Program-made: the position numbers and the translations under genes | Notes under the pieces: model-generated | What the model was told of the DNA's origin: nothing | What the model saw: the letters and a program-made list of their open reading frames with translations, nothing else | The model's database searches: none | Shown here: positions 38,715 through 46,754 of the stretch, piece after piece | How the letters are laid out: every line of letters starts with the position of its first letter | Position numbering within the stretch: the first letter of the stretch is position 1 | Assembly: GCF_027620315.1 (NCBI RefSeq) | Contig: NZ_JAPNNL010000037.1 | Coordinates: forward strand, 1-46,754 | DNA from: Nonomuraea corallina | GTDB taxonomy: Bacteria > Actinomycetota > Actinomycetes > Streptosporangiales > Streptosporangiaceae | Direction of reading: 5' to 3' | DNA: 46,754 nucleotides

Positions 38715-40439
38715 TCAGCGGCTCTCCGTGCGTTCCGCCGGCGTCGGTGAGGCGTTCCAGAAGGCGGCGTAGGGGCCGCCTCGGCGCAGCAGCTCGTCGT
38801 GGCAGCCCTCCTCCACGATGCGGCCGCCGTCCAGGAAGGCGACGCGGTCGGCGCGCTCGACGGCGCGCAGCCGGTGCGCCACCATCACCACCGTCCGGCC
38901 CGCCATCAGGCGCTCGACGCCCTCGTGCACGGCCGCCTCGTTCACCGGGTCCAGGGCGGAGGTGACCTCGTCCAGCAGGACGATGGGCGCGTCCTTCAGC
39001 AGCGCCCGCGCGATCGAGACGCGCTGGCGCTCGCCGCCCGACAGCAGCGCGCCGCCCTCGCCGACGTTCGCCGCCCATCCGCCGGGCAGCCGCTCGATCA
39101 CCTCGTCCAGCCGTGCCGCGGTCGCCGCCGCCCGCACCTCGGCCTCGCCGGCGTCGGGACGGCCGAGCCGCACGTTCTCCTCGATGCTGCCGTCGAAGAG
39201 GTAGACGTCCTGGAACACGATGGCGAGCTGCGCCATCAGCACCTCGGTGCCGATCGACCGCACGTCCACCCCGCCCACGCGCACCGCGCCCGCGTCCACG
39301 TCGTGGAAGCGGGCGATGAGCTGGAGCAGCGTGCTCTTGCCCGCGCCGGACGGCCCGACCACGGCCAGGCGCTGTCCGGGCGGCACGGACAGCGTCAGGT
39401 CGTCGAGCACCGTACGGTCGTCGTGCCGGAAAGTGACCGACGCCAGCTCCAGCCCCCGGTGCGCGGGCCGGAGCGGGGTGGTGGGCGCCGGCAGCGGCGG
39501 GGTGCGGAGCACCGCGTCGAGCCTGCCCAGCTCGAACCGGGCGGCGCGCAGCCGCCCGCCGATGTCCGACAGCGACAGCAGCGGATCGGCGCAGCGGGCG
39601 GCCAGCACCAGCACCGCCAGGAGCTCGGCCGCGCCGACGCTCCCGCCGAGCGCGAGGTGCGCGCCCAGGACCAGCAGCGCCGTGAAGATCGCCTGCACCG
39701 TGAGCGTCAGGCCCAGCACGCCGGGCAGCGCCGCAAGCACGCCACGGCGGGAGGCGCGCCGCACCTCCTCCAGAGAGTCGTCGAGCAGCCGGAAGCGTTC
39801 ACCGGTCCGGCCGCCGGCCCGCAGCACCGGCTGAGCCTGGAGATACTCGATGACCCGGCCGGTGGCCGCACGGTCGCGCCCGGCGCGGGCGGCGTCGGCG
39901 GCGGCCGTCGAACGGGCCGCCCAGACCTGGATCGCCGCCACGACCGGGACCGCCGCCAGCGCGGCCAGCCCGAGCCGCCAGTCGCTCGCGAGCATCACGA
40001 CGACGATCGTCAGCGGGGTGACGCAGGCGGAGACGAACGGCGCCAGCAGGTGCGCGATCACGCTCATCGCCTGGAGGACGCCGCGGCCGGCCAGGACCGA
40101 CACCTCCCCGACGCGGCCGGAGTCGTACCAGCCGAGGGGCAGCCGGGCCAGATGGTCGCCGAGCCGGTGGTACATGCCGCCCAGCAGCACGCTCCCGACG
40201 CGGAACCCGGACAGGTCGCTGAGGTAGCGCAGCACGGCGTAGACCGCCACCGCGGCCCCGAACGCGACCAGCCACGGCCGGGCGGCCGCCGGATCCCCGC
40301 CCAGCAGCTCGCGCAGCACGGGGACCAGCAGGCCGTACGACAGGCCCTCCACGATCGCGGTCACGACCATCAGCGCCACGGTGCGCCGCACCGGCCGGGC
40401 GTACTCGGGTCCCAGCACGCGCAGCAGCATGCGGATCAT
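38715..40439 (-). CDS. ABC transporter, fused permease-ATPase (IrtB-like)
   Basis: A 574-residue half transporter of the ABC exporter fold. Six helices lie in residues 1-310; the nucleotide-binding domain has Walker A GPSGAGKST, Q-loop IVFQDVYLFDGSIEENV, signature LSGGERQRVSIARALL, Walker B IVLLDEVTS and H-loop VAHRL. It pairs with the next protein upstream, with starts and stops overlapping (ATGA), to form a heterodimer. Sequence style resembles the siderophore importers IrtA/IrtB rather than CydDC. Cargo is inferred only. Confidence 0.92.
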   Translation of the reverse strand: MIRMLLRVLGPEYARPVRRTVALMVVTAIVEGLSYGLLVPVLRELLGGDPAAARPWLVAFGAAVAVYAVLRYLSDLSGFRVGSVLLGGMYHRLGDHLARLPLGWYDSGRVGEVSVLAGRGVLQAMSVIAHLLAPFVSACVTPLTIVVVMLASDWRLGLAALAAVPVVAAIQVWAARSTAAADAARAGRDRAATGRVIEYLQAQPVLRAGGRTGERFRLLDDSLEEVRRASRRGVLAALPGVLGLTLTVQAIFTALLVLGAHLALGGSVGAAELLAVLVLAARCADPLLSLSDIGGRLRAARFELGRLDAVLRTPPLPAPTTPLRPAHRGLELASVTFRHDDRTVLDDLTLSVPPGQRLAVVGPSGAGKSTLLQLIARFHDVDAGAVRVGGVDVRSIGTEVLMAQLAIVFQDVYLFDGSIEENVRLGRPDAGEAEVRAAATAARLDEVIERLPGGWAANVGEGGALLSGGERQRVSIARALLKDAPIVLLDEVTSALDPVNEAAVHEGVERLMAGRTVVMVAHRLRAVERADRVAFLDGGRIVEEGCHDELLRRGGPYAAFWNASPTPAERTESR

Positions 40440-42268
40440 CGGGGTTCGTCTCCTCGCGGTAGGCCGCCGAGGGTTCCGGCGGAGGTGTCGGCGTGGTCGG
40501 TGACGGCCGCCGGGTGGGATCGCCAGAACGCGGCGAACCGGCCGTCCGCGGCGAGCAGGTCGGCGGGGGCGCCCTGCTCGGCGACGGTCCCGTTCTCCAG
40601 CATCACGACGGTGTCCGCGCCGGCGATGGTCTGCGGGCGATGGGCGATGACCAGGATCGTCCGATCGCCCTTGAGCGTCTCCAGGGCCCGGCGCACCGCC
40701 TGTTCGGTCCGAGGGTCGGCGAAGGCGGTCGCCTCGTCGAGCACCAGCACGGGCGCGTCGGCCAGCAGCGCGCGGGCGATCGCGATCCGCTGCGCCTCCC
40801 CGCCCGACAGCCGGACCTCCTCGCCGACGACCGTGTCGTAGCCGCGCGGCAGCCGCACGATCCGGTCGTGGACGCCGGCCAGCCGGGCGGCCCCGGCCAC
40901 GTCGTCGAGGCCGGCGTCCGGCACCGCGAGCGCGATGTTGTCCGCGACCGACGCGCGCAGCAGGCGGACGTCCTGGAAGACGAAGGAGACCGAGCGGTAG
41001 AGCTCCCGGCTGCCGATCTCGCGCAGGTCCACACCGCCGAGGAGGACCGAGCCGTGGGTCGGGTCGTAGAACCGGGGGAGCAGCTGGACCAGCGTGGACT
41101 TGCCGCTTCCCGACGGCCCGGTGATCGCGGTGACCGTGCCGGGCTCCAGCACCAGGTCGATCCCGCGCAGCACCTCGTGGCCGGGCTCGTAGCCGAACCG
41201 CACGTCCCGCAGCTCCACCCGGTGTCCTCGCGGCGCGGCCGGACGCGCGGGCTCCGGCAGCGGCGGCACCGCGAGCACGTCGCGGATGCGGCCGACCGCG
41301 CTCCGGGCGGCCGTCAGGTCGTCGAAGCCGTGGCCGAGACTCGCCACCGGAGCGGTCAGCCCGAGGCCGAGCAGCAGGAAGGGCAGCAGGTCGGCCGGGG
41401 CCAGCCCGCCGGAGGCGATCAGGGCCGCGCCGCCGACCAGCACGACCAGCAGCACGAACGGCGGCGACAGCGCCAGCATCAGGCCCGCGGCGATCCCGGA
41501 CAGGCCGCGCGCCCACCGCAGGAAGACGCCGGTGAACTCGTCGGCGGCCCGGCGGAACGCCCGGTGCGCGCGCTCGCCGGTGCCGAACGCCTTGACCACC
41601 GCGATGCCCTGCACGAACTCGACGACCGCGCTGGAGATCCGGCCCATGGCCGCGTCGAACTCCTCCTGCTCTCGCCGCCGGGCCTGGGTCATCATGAGCG
41701 GCACCAGCGCGACGGCCAGCGCCACCGGGATCAGCGTGATCAACGTGAGCCGCCAGTCCACGGCGAACAGGTAGACCAGGGACACCAGCGGCACCACGAA
41801 GGCGGAGACGAGCTCGCCGGGGGTGTGGGCGATGAACGGGTGCACGGCGCTCACGTCATCCCCCACCACCTTCGCCAGCTCGCCGGTGCGGCGCCGGGAG
41901 AGCCAGCCGATCGGCACCCGCCCCAGCCGCTCGGCCAGCAGCCGGCGGAACGCCAGCTGCACCCGGCCGTCGAGGAGGTGCCCGAGGCCCGACGCCGCCG
42001 CCGTGAACAGCAGCCGGACGAGCAGGCCCGCCGCGCCCGCGGCCACCACCGCCCACACGTGACCCTGATCCGCGGGCCCCGGCGCCAGCAGGACGCGGCC
42101 CAGCTCCACGACCGCCAGCAGCGGCGCCAGCCCCGACACCGCGCCGATCACCTGCAGGACGACGACGGCGGCGAAACTCCCCGCGTGAGGACGCAGCAGC
42201 GCCGCCACGCCGGCGTCAGGCGGCGGCGCGGACGGCCGTCTCGGCTCGGCCGCTCCGGTGACGGTCAT
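40436..42268 (-). CDS. ABC transporter, fused permease-ATPase (IrtA-like)
   Basis: A 610-residue partner half transporter. Residues 20-330 are the membrane domain (RRTGELAKVVGDDVSAVHPFIAHTPGELVSAFVVPLVSLVYLFAVDWRLTL). The nucleotide-binding domain has GPSGSGKST, signature LSGGEAQRIAIARALL, Walker B VLVLDEATAF and switch His AHRPQ. It lacks the N-terminal siderophore-interacting domain of mycobacterial IrtA. It lies 7 nt after the esterase stop, so the order is esterase, this gene, then the IrtB-like gene, one operon. Substrate could be a siderophore, peptide or lipid. Confidence 0.92.
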   Translation of the reverse strand: MTVTGAAEPRRPSAPPPDAGVAALLRPHAGSFAAVVVLQVIGAVSGLAPLLAVVELGRVLLAPGPADQGHVWAVVAAGAAGLLVRLLFTAAASGLGHLLDGRVQLAFRRLLAERLGRVPIGWLSRRRTGELAKVVGDDVSAVHPFIAHTPGELVSAFVVPLVSLVYLFAVDWRLTLITLIPVALAVALVPLMMTQARRREQEEFDAAMGRISSAVVEFVQGIAVVKAFGTGERAHRAFRRAADEFTGVFLRWARGLSGIAAGLMLALSPPFVLLVVLVGGAALIASGGLAPADLLPFLLLGLGLTAPVASLGHGFDDLTAARSAVGRIRDVLAVPPLPEPARPAAPRGHRVELRDVRFGYEPGHEVLRGIDLVLEPGTVTAITGPSGSGKSTLVQLLPRFYDPTHGSVLLGGVDLREIGSRELYRSVSFVFQDVRLLRASVADNIALAVPDAGLDDVAGAARLAGVHDRIVRLPRGYDTVVGEEVRLSGGEAQRIAIARALLADAPVLVLDEATAFADPRTEQAVRRALETLKGDRTILVIAHRPQTIAGADTVVMLENGTVAEQGAPADLLAADGRFAAFWRSHPAAVTDHADTSAGTLGGLPRGDEPR

Positions 42269-42275
42269 CGCGGCC

Positions 42276-43172
42276 TCAACCGGCCAGCGCGCGGCGCAGG
42301 GCGCCGGCGAGCTCGGCGATCTGCCGCCGCGACACCTCGGCGGACAAGATGGCCTGGGAGCCGTGGAAGGTGCCGGGCCACTGGTGCAGCTCCACCGACA
42401 CGCCCGCCTGGAGCAGGCGCAGGGCGTACGCGATCTCCTCGTCGCGGTTCGGGCACAGCTCCGCGGTGGCGATGTAGGCGGGCGGCAGACCGGACAGGTC
42501 GGCGGCCCGGGCCGGGGCGGCGTACGGGGTGGCGGGGGTGGAACCCAGGTAGTGCCGCCAGGACGCGGTGACCTTGTCGCGGTTCATCCACGGCGTGTCG
42601 GTGAAGTTCCGCGCCGACCACGTCTCCTGCCGGTCGTCGAGCCCCGGCTGATTGAGCAGCTGGAACCGGATCGCCGGCCCCCGCTCGTCGCGGGCCCGCA
42701 GCGCCGTCGCGGCGGCGAGACCGCCGCCGGCGCTGTGGCCGCCGACGGCGATCCGCTCAGGGTCGATGCCCAGGCCGGCCGCGTGCCCGGCGGCCCAGGC
42801 CAGCACCGCGCAGGCGTCGTCGAGTGCGGCCGGGAAGGGGTTCTCCGGGGCCAGGCGGTAGCCCACCGAGATCACCGTCGCGCCGGAGGCGTCCGCGAGC
42901 CGGGCGGCCCAGGGGTGCTCGGTCTCCAGGTCGCCCATGACGAACCCGCCGCCGTGCAGCCAGACTATGGCGCCCTGGGCCTGGTGCGGACGGTAGATCC
43001 GTACCGGCACGTCCGGGTCGGCGGGCACCGTGCGGTTCTCCACGTCCAGGTTCGCGGTGTCCGGCGGGGGGAGGGCGGTGGCCAGGGCGGCGAAGCTCTC
43101 GCGCTCGGCGATCGGGTCGGTCAGGTCGGCGCGGGGGAACAGCGGGATGAACGCTTCGAGTTCGGGATCCAT
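42276..43172 (-). CDS. Alpha/beta hydrolase, HSL-type esterase
   Basis: A 298-residue esterase of the hormone-sensitive-lipase group. The oxyanion motif is HGGGFVMGD, the nucleophile elbow GHSAGGG, a probable acid in AELCPNRDEEIAY, and the His in PGTFHGSQAI. ATG 43172 has AGGA 8 nt upstream; an ATG at 43181 and a GTG at 43196 are possible. It heads the ABC operon, so it may cleave an ester of the transported compound, as siderophore esterases do; that is inference. Confidence 0.88.
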   Translation of the reverse strand: MDPELEAFIPLFPRADLTDPIAERESFAALATALPPPDTANLDVENRTVPADPDVPVRIYRPHQAQGAIVWLHGGGFVMGDLETEHPWAARLADASGATVISVGYRLAPENPFPAALDDACAVLAWAAGHAAGLGIDPERIAVGGHSAGGGLAAATALRARDERGPAIRFQLLNQPGLDDRQETWSARNFTDTPWMNRDKVTASWRHYLGSTPATPYAAPARAADLSGLPPAYIATAELCPNRDEEIAYALRLLQAGVSVELHQWPGTFHGSQAILSAEVSRRQIAELAGALRRALAG

Positions 43173-43299
43173 GCCGGCCATCCTGACGTCCGGCACCCCG
43201 GTGGATCATCCGCCAGTCGTCGGCCATCGGGGCCGGTTCGCGCGCCGATCGGCGCACATCGTCCTCGCGGGCGTGGGGGCGTCGGCGGGCAGCACGCCG

Positions 43300-44591
<1,292 letters not shown>

Positions 44592-44597
44592 CCGGGG

Positions 44598-44735
44598 TCA
44601 CCGGCGGGCGCGCGGCACCACCAGGCCCGACTCGTACGCGGCCACCACCGCCTGCGTCCGGTCGCGCAGCCCGAGCTTGGCCGGCACCCGGCTGACGTGC
44701 GTCTTCACCGTCTCCTCGGTGACGGTGAGACGGGC
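44598..44735 (-). pseudogene. LuxR-type HTH fragment (response regulator C-terminus)
   Basis: About 45 codons read [44 protein letters not shown], the recognition helix and end of a NarL-type regulator. The receiver domain and the first HTH helix are gone; upstream the sequence is the promoter of the small HTH gene. A Leu is replaced by Pro in the recognition region (SRVPAKL), which would break the helix. It ends 6 nt after the opposing reductase stop. Confidence 0.75.
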
Positions 44736-44747
44736 GGCGGGAGTTGC

Positions 44748-44800
44748 CAACGTCGTCTCTTTCAGAGACAATGTTGTGGGCGCCTCGCGGGAGAGGCGCC
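44748..44800 (+). promoter_or_regulatory. Dyad and hairpin before the small HTH gene
   Basis: GTCTCT-TTC-AGAGAC (44755-44769) is a perfect dyad, with outer arms CAAC (44748-44751) and GTTG (44773-44776). GGCGCCTC (44779-44786) then pairs with GAGGCGCC (44793-44800). The dyad suits autoregulation by the HTH protein encoded 60 nt downstream; the second stem lies in its 5' UTR. Confidence 0.45.
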
Positions 44801-44859
44801 GGGACGTGGTACTACTGGAGATCCCCGAAGGAGGCCGGAAAGGACGAGCGGGTGCGCCC

Positions 44860-45237
44860 ATGACCGAGCGCTACCTCGGCGTCCTCGGCGTGGCCGAGGC
44901 CCTCGGAGTGACCCGGCACGCGGTGCACAAGTGGCGCACGCGTCACCCCCAAGGCTCCGATCACGCGTTCCCCGAACCCGACGTCGAGGTCGACGGGGCT
45001 CCGGGATGGCGGGCCGACCGGCTGGAGGAGATCGGCCGCTGGCGCGCGGCCCTGCCGGGGCGCGGCGCAGGCGGCGGTCGCCCCACCGCCGCGCGTCAGG
45101 ACTACCTCAAGGCGGCGATGGCCCTCGGCCTGGACCGCGAGGAGGCGCTGCGCGCGCTGGCCACGTTCGCCGAGGAGTTCCCCCAGATGAGCGAGCCGGA
45201 GCTGTGCGCCTGGCTCATCGAGAAGTTCCGCCGCTGA
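44860..45237 (+). CDS. Small helix-turn-helix DNA-binding protein
   Basis: A 125-residue protein. Residues 5-60 are a MerR/AlpA-like winged helix ([59 protein letters not shown]). Residues 80-125 form a helical C-terminal piece ([47 protein letters not shown]). The C-terminal family is not recognised. ATG 44860 follows GGAAAGGACGAG. A dyad upstream suggests autoregulation. It is probably an independent gene, since its neighbours are broken. Confidence 0.75.
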   Translation: MTERYLGVLGVAEALGVTRHAVHKWRTRHPQGSDHAFPEPDVEVDGAPGWRADRLEEIGRWRAALPGRGAGGGRPTAARQDYLKAAMALGLDREEALRALATFAEEFPQMSEPELCAWLIEKFRR

Positions 45238-45287
45238 TCGTCCCGCGGCACGGACAACTTCCCTTTACGGACGGAAGGCGATGACGC

Positions 45288-45960
45288 ATGCCCGAGAACA
45301 GCGCCGGCATCGGCGGACACACCGCACCGGGATTCGAGGCGGTACGCGAGGCGTTCGCCGCCAACCTGGCCTCAGGCCAGGACGTGGGCGCCGCGGTCAG
45401 CGTGTACCTGCGCGGACGCCAGGTCGTCGACCTGTGGGGCGGGATCGCCGATCCCGGGACCGGCCGCCCCTGGGAGCGCGACACGCTGCAGGTCGTCTAC
45501 TCCACCACCAAAGCGGTCACCGCGGCCTGCGCGCTCCTGATCCTCACCGATCCGGATGACTTCGACCTGTCCGCGATCGACCTGGACGCCGTCCCCGAGC
45601 CCATGCGCGAGGTGATGGCCGCCTACGCCGACCCGGCGTCGCTCACCGTGCGGGCGATGACCGTGGTGCGGCCCGCGCTGGACCACGACGACCCGCGCGA
45701 GCAGGCCGCCGAGATGCCCGCCACCAACGGCATCTGCACGGCCAGGGCGCTGGCCCGCTTCTACGCGGCCCTGATCGGCGAGGTCGACGGGCACCGCATC
45801 CTCACCCCGGCCGCCCTGGCCGCCGCCACCGCCGAACAGGCGGCGGGCCTCGACCGCGTCCTGCGGGTGCCGGTCCGCATCGGCACCGGCTTCGGCCTGC
45901 CCACCCCGGACGCGTACTGGTACGCGCCCGCGGCGTTCGGCCCCTCATCCCGCGGCCGAG
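45288..45960 (+). pseudogene. Serine hydrolase (beta-lactamase/EstB-like), internally deleted
   Basis: The start is normal, with GGAAGG upstream and GFEAVREAFAANLASGQDVGAAVSVYLRGRQVVDLWGG, then the SxxK motif STTKAVTAACALLI. Directly after LTDPD the sequence jumps to late parts of the family (SLTVRAMTVVRPALDHDDPREQAAEMPATNGICTARALARFYAALIGEVDG), so roughly 100 residues with the YxN motif region are missing. After GFGLPTPDAYWYAPAAFG the frame runs into sequence antisense to merR. It is not expected to be active. Confidence 0.75.
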
Positions 45961-45983
45961 GACGCCGGACGGGTTCCCCGCGC

Positions 45984-46346
45984 CTACTTCCGGGTGCGGA
46001 CGGCGTCCAGGTAGGCGGCGATGGCGTCGCGGTTGCGTGCCAGGCAGTCGATGCGGGCGGTCATCCGGTCGCGTTCCCGCTCCAGCGCGGTGATCATCTC
46101 CGGGGTGGCGTCCGGCAGGTGGATCTCCCGAGGGCCGTCGAGGCAGGGGAGGATCTGCTTGATGATCCGGGTGGGCAGGCCCGCCTCCAGCAGCCCGCGG
46201 ATCTGCATCACCCGGTCGACCTGGCTCTCGTCGTAGTCGCGGTAGCCGTTCGCGGAGCGGGCGGGATGGATCAGGCCCTGTTCCTCGTAGTAGCGCAGCA
46301 GCCGCGGGGGTGTGCCGGTGCGCTCGGACAGCTCGCCGATCCGCAT
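45984..46346 (-). CDS. MerR-family transcriptional regulator
   Basis: A 120-residue MerR protein. The winged HTH is MRIGELSERTGTPPRLLRYYEEQGLIHPARSANGYRDYDESQVDRVMQIRGLLEAGLPTRIIKQIL. A dimerisation coiled coil follows (TPEMITALERERDRMTARIDCLARNRDAIAAYLDAV). No metal-binding Cys cluster is present, so a drug or redox signal is likelier than a metal. ATG 46346 has AAGGAGGA close upstream. The target is unknown; its own promoter region faces the riboswitch region at 46430-46570. Confidence 0.9.
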   Translation of the reverse strand: MRIGELSERTGTPPRLLRYYEEQGLIHPARSANGYRDYDESQVDRVMQIRGLLEAGLPTRIIKQILPCLDGPREIHLPDATPEMITALERERDRMTARIDCLARNRDAIAAYLDAVRTRK

Positions 46347-46510
46347 CTGTCCTCCTTCGGCGCTCGACGGGCTCCGCGCCGGGCCGCTCGGCACCGTCGG
46401 CGCCGCCTTCCTCCGGTTCGCGCCCAAATCTAGTGGAACGGGAGAGGGTGCTCGCCGACGTCGAAGACCGACTGTTCTTGAACTGTCTTATTTGCCATCA
46501 TTTGCGTTGT

Positions 46511-46540
46511 TTGTCAGGTTCCATTACTTTTATGCAAAAT
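46511..46540 (+). promoter_or_regulatory. Possible promoter of the riboswitch-controlled gene
   Basis: TTGTCA (46511-46516) and CAAAAT (46535-46540) are 18 nt apart in the most AT-rich part of the window (46470-46550). Transcription would start near 46547, ahead of the riboswitch. The rest of 46347-46570 shows no gene. Confidence 0.35.
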
Positions 46541-46571
46541 TGGCCTAGACCGTGCGCGGCCTGATCCCGGG

Positions 46572-46697
46572 AGCGCACGGCCGCCGAGTCCGTTCGCGGA
46601 GCCGGGGACCCAATCCCTTGGGGTGAATCGGCACGTCACATGCCGTAGGGCACTTCCACGCCCGAACCCGTCAGCTAACCCGGTAGGCGGCATGGAA
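46572..46697 (+). ncRNA. c-di-AMP (ydaO/yuaA-type) riboswitch
   Basis: The 3' half carries the strongly conserved block CCCGAACCCGTCAGCTAACC followed by CGGTAGGCGGCATGGAAG. The 5' half has GCCGGGGACCC and TTGGGGTGAATCGGCACGTC, then GCCGTAGGGCACTTCCACGC, all in the order I know from actinobacterial ydaO elements. This class senses c-di-AMP and usually turns off cell-wall hydrolase genes (Rpf, NlpC/P60) or osmolyte transport genes. A start codon follows 19 nt later. Limits are approximate. Confidence 0.85.
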
Positions 46698-46715
46698 GCG
46701 AGGAGCGATTCCCTC

Positions 46716-46754
46716 ATGCAGCTCACCCAACGGCTGAGCGGCGCGCTGCTCGGC
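46716..46754 (+). CDS. Start of a riboswitch-controlled gene (truncated by window)
   Basis: ATG 46716 with GAGGAG about 11 nt upstream. Thirteen codons are visible, MQLTQRLSGALLG, which could begin a signal peptide. An in-frame ATG at 46692 lies inside the conserved 3' end of the riboswitch and is unlikely. From the riboswitch class, a secreted cell-wall hydrolase is the likeliest product; nothing in the visible residues proves it. Confidence 0.45.
   Translation, partial: MQLTQRLSGALLG

Noticed and set aside
38715..42268. ABC pair as the missing cydDC
   Set aside because: 13 kb away from cydAB, in an operon with an esterase, and sequence style is of the IrtAB type.

Overview
The window is very GC-rich with strong third-position GC, GTG and TTG starts, many ATGA/GTGA overlaps, probable leaderless mRNAs, F420-type enzymes and devR/devS-like regulators. 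All of this fits a chromosomal segment of a filamentous actinomycete, perhaps Nonomuraea/Streptosporangium-like (inference). I saw no tRNA, rRNA, CRISPR array or intact insertion sequence.

Layout. (1) 0-2.8 kb: a NUDIX-like protein, a GH13 amylase and an F420-type oxidoreductase. (2) 2.8-5.3 kb: a compact, apparently undescribed RiPP locus. It has a 20-codon precursor ORF with a good Shine-Dalgarno, a strong hairpin, an MccB/ThiF-like E1 enzyme and a PqqD-M50 metalloprotease fusion. The precursor tail TTGNSNSC resembles the TGNAN of the microcin C7 heptapeptide. (3) 5.3-32.7 kb: a DosR/DevR-type dormancy and hypoxia island. It carries a narK-like transporter, four universal stress proteins, CBS proteins, a flavodoxin, a P-type ATPase, a GH65 phosphorylase with a beta-phosphoglucomutase-like HAD protein, a GNAT/acyl-CoA synthetase, two Acg-type nitroreductases, cydAB, a DoxX-like protein, a DevS-like kinase, a DevR-like regulator, a PPOX protein and a sigma factor. 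Nearly every transcription unit is preceded by a 14-bp box resembling GGGAC-N4-GKCCC, often as two boxes exactly 22 bp apart. (4) 32.7-38.6 kb: an MFS exporter with a 7-codon leader peptide whose coding sequence can pair with and hide the exporter's Shine-Dalgarno, small membrane proteins, a two-component deletion scar, an alpha/beta hydrolase with a palindromic operator, a GPP34-like protein, an SMP-30 family protein and a GNAT. (5) 38.7-43.2 kb: an operon of an HSL-type esterase and two ABC exporter-fold proteins of IrtA/IrtB type. (6) 43.3-46.75 kb: a decay zone with three pseudogenes, an aldo/keto reductase, a small HTH protein, a MerR regulator and, at the edge, a probable c-di-AMP riboswitch with the first codons of its gene.

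How it works together (inference): DevS/DevR would sense low oxygen or redox stress and switch on the box-controlled units. These would supply a high-affinity terminal oxidase, nitrate/nitrite transport, phosphorolytic use of stored sugar, CoA-ester metabolism and stress ligand-binding proteins. The box-controlled sigma factor could extend the response. The RiPP locus lies beside this island but has no clear box of its own.
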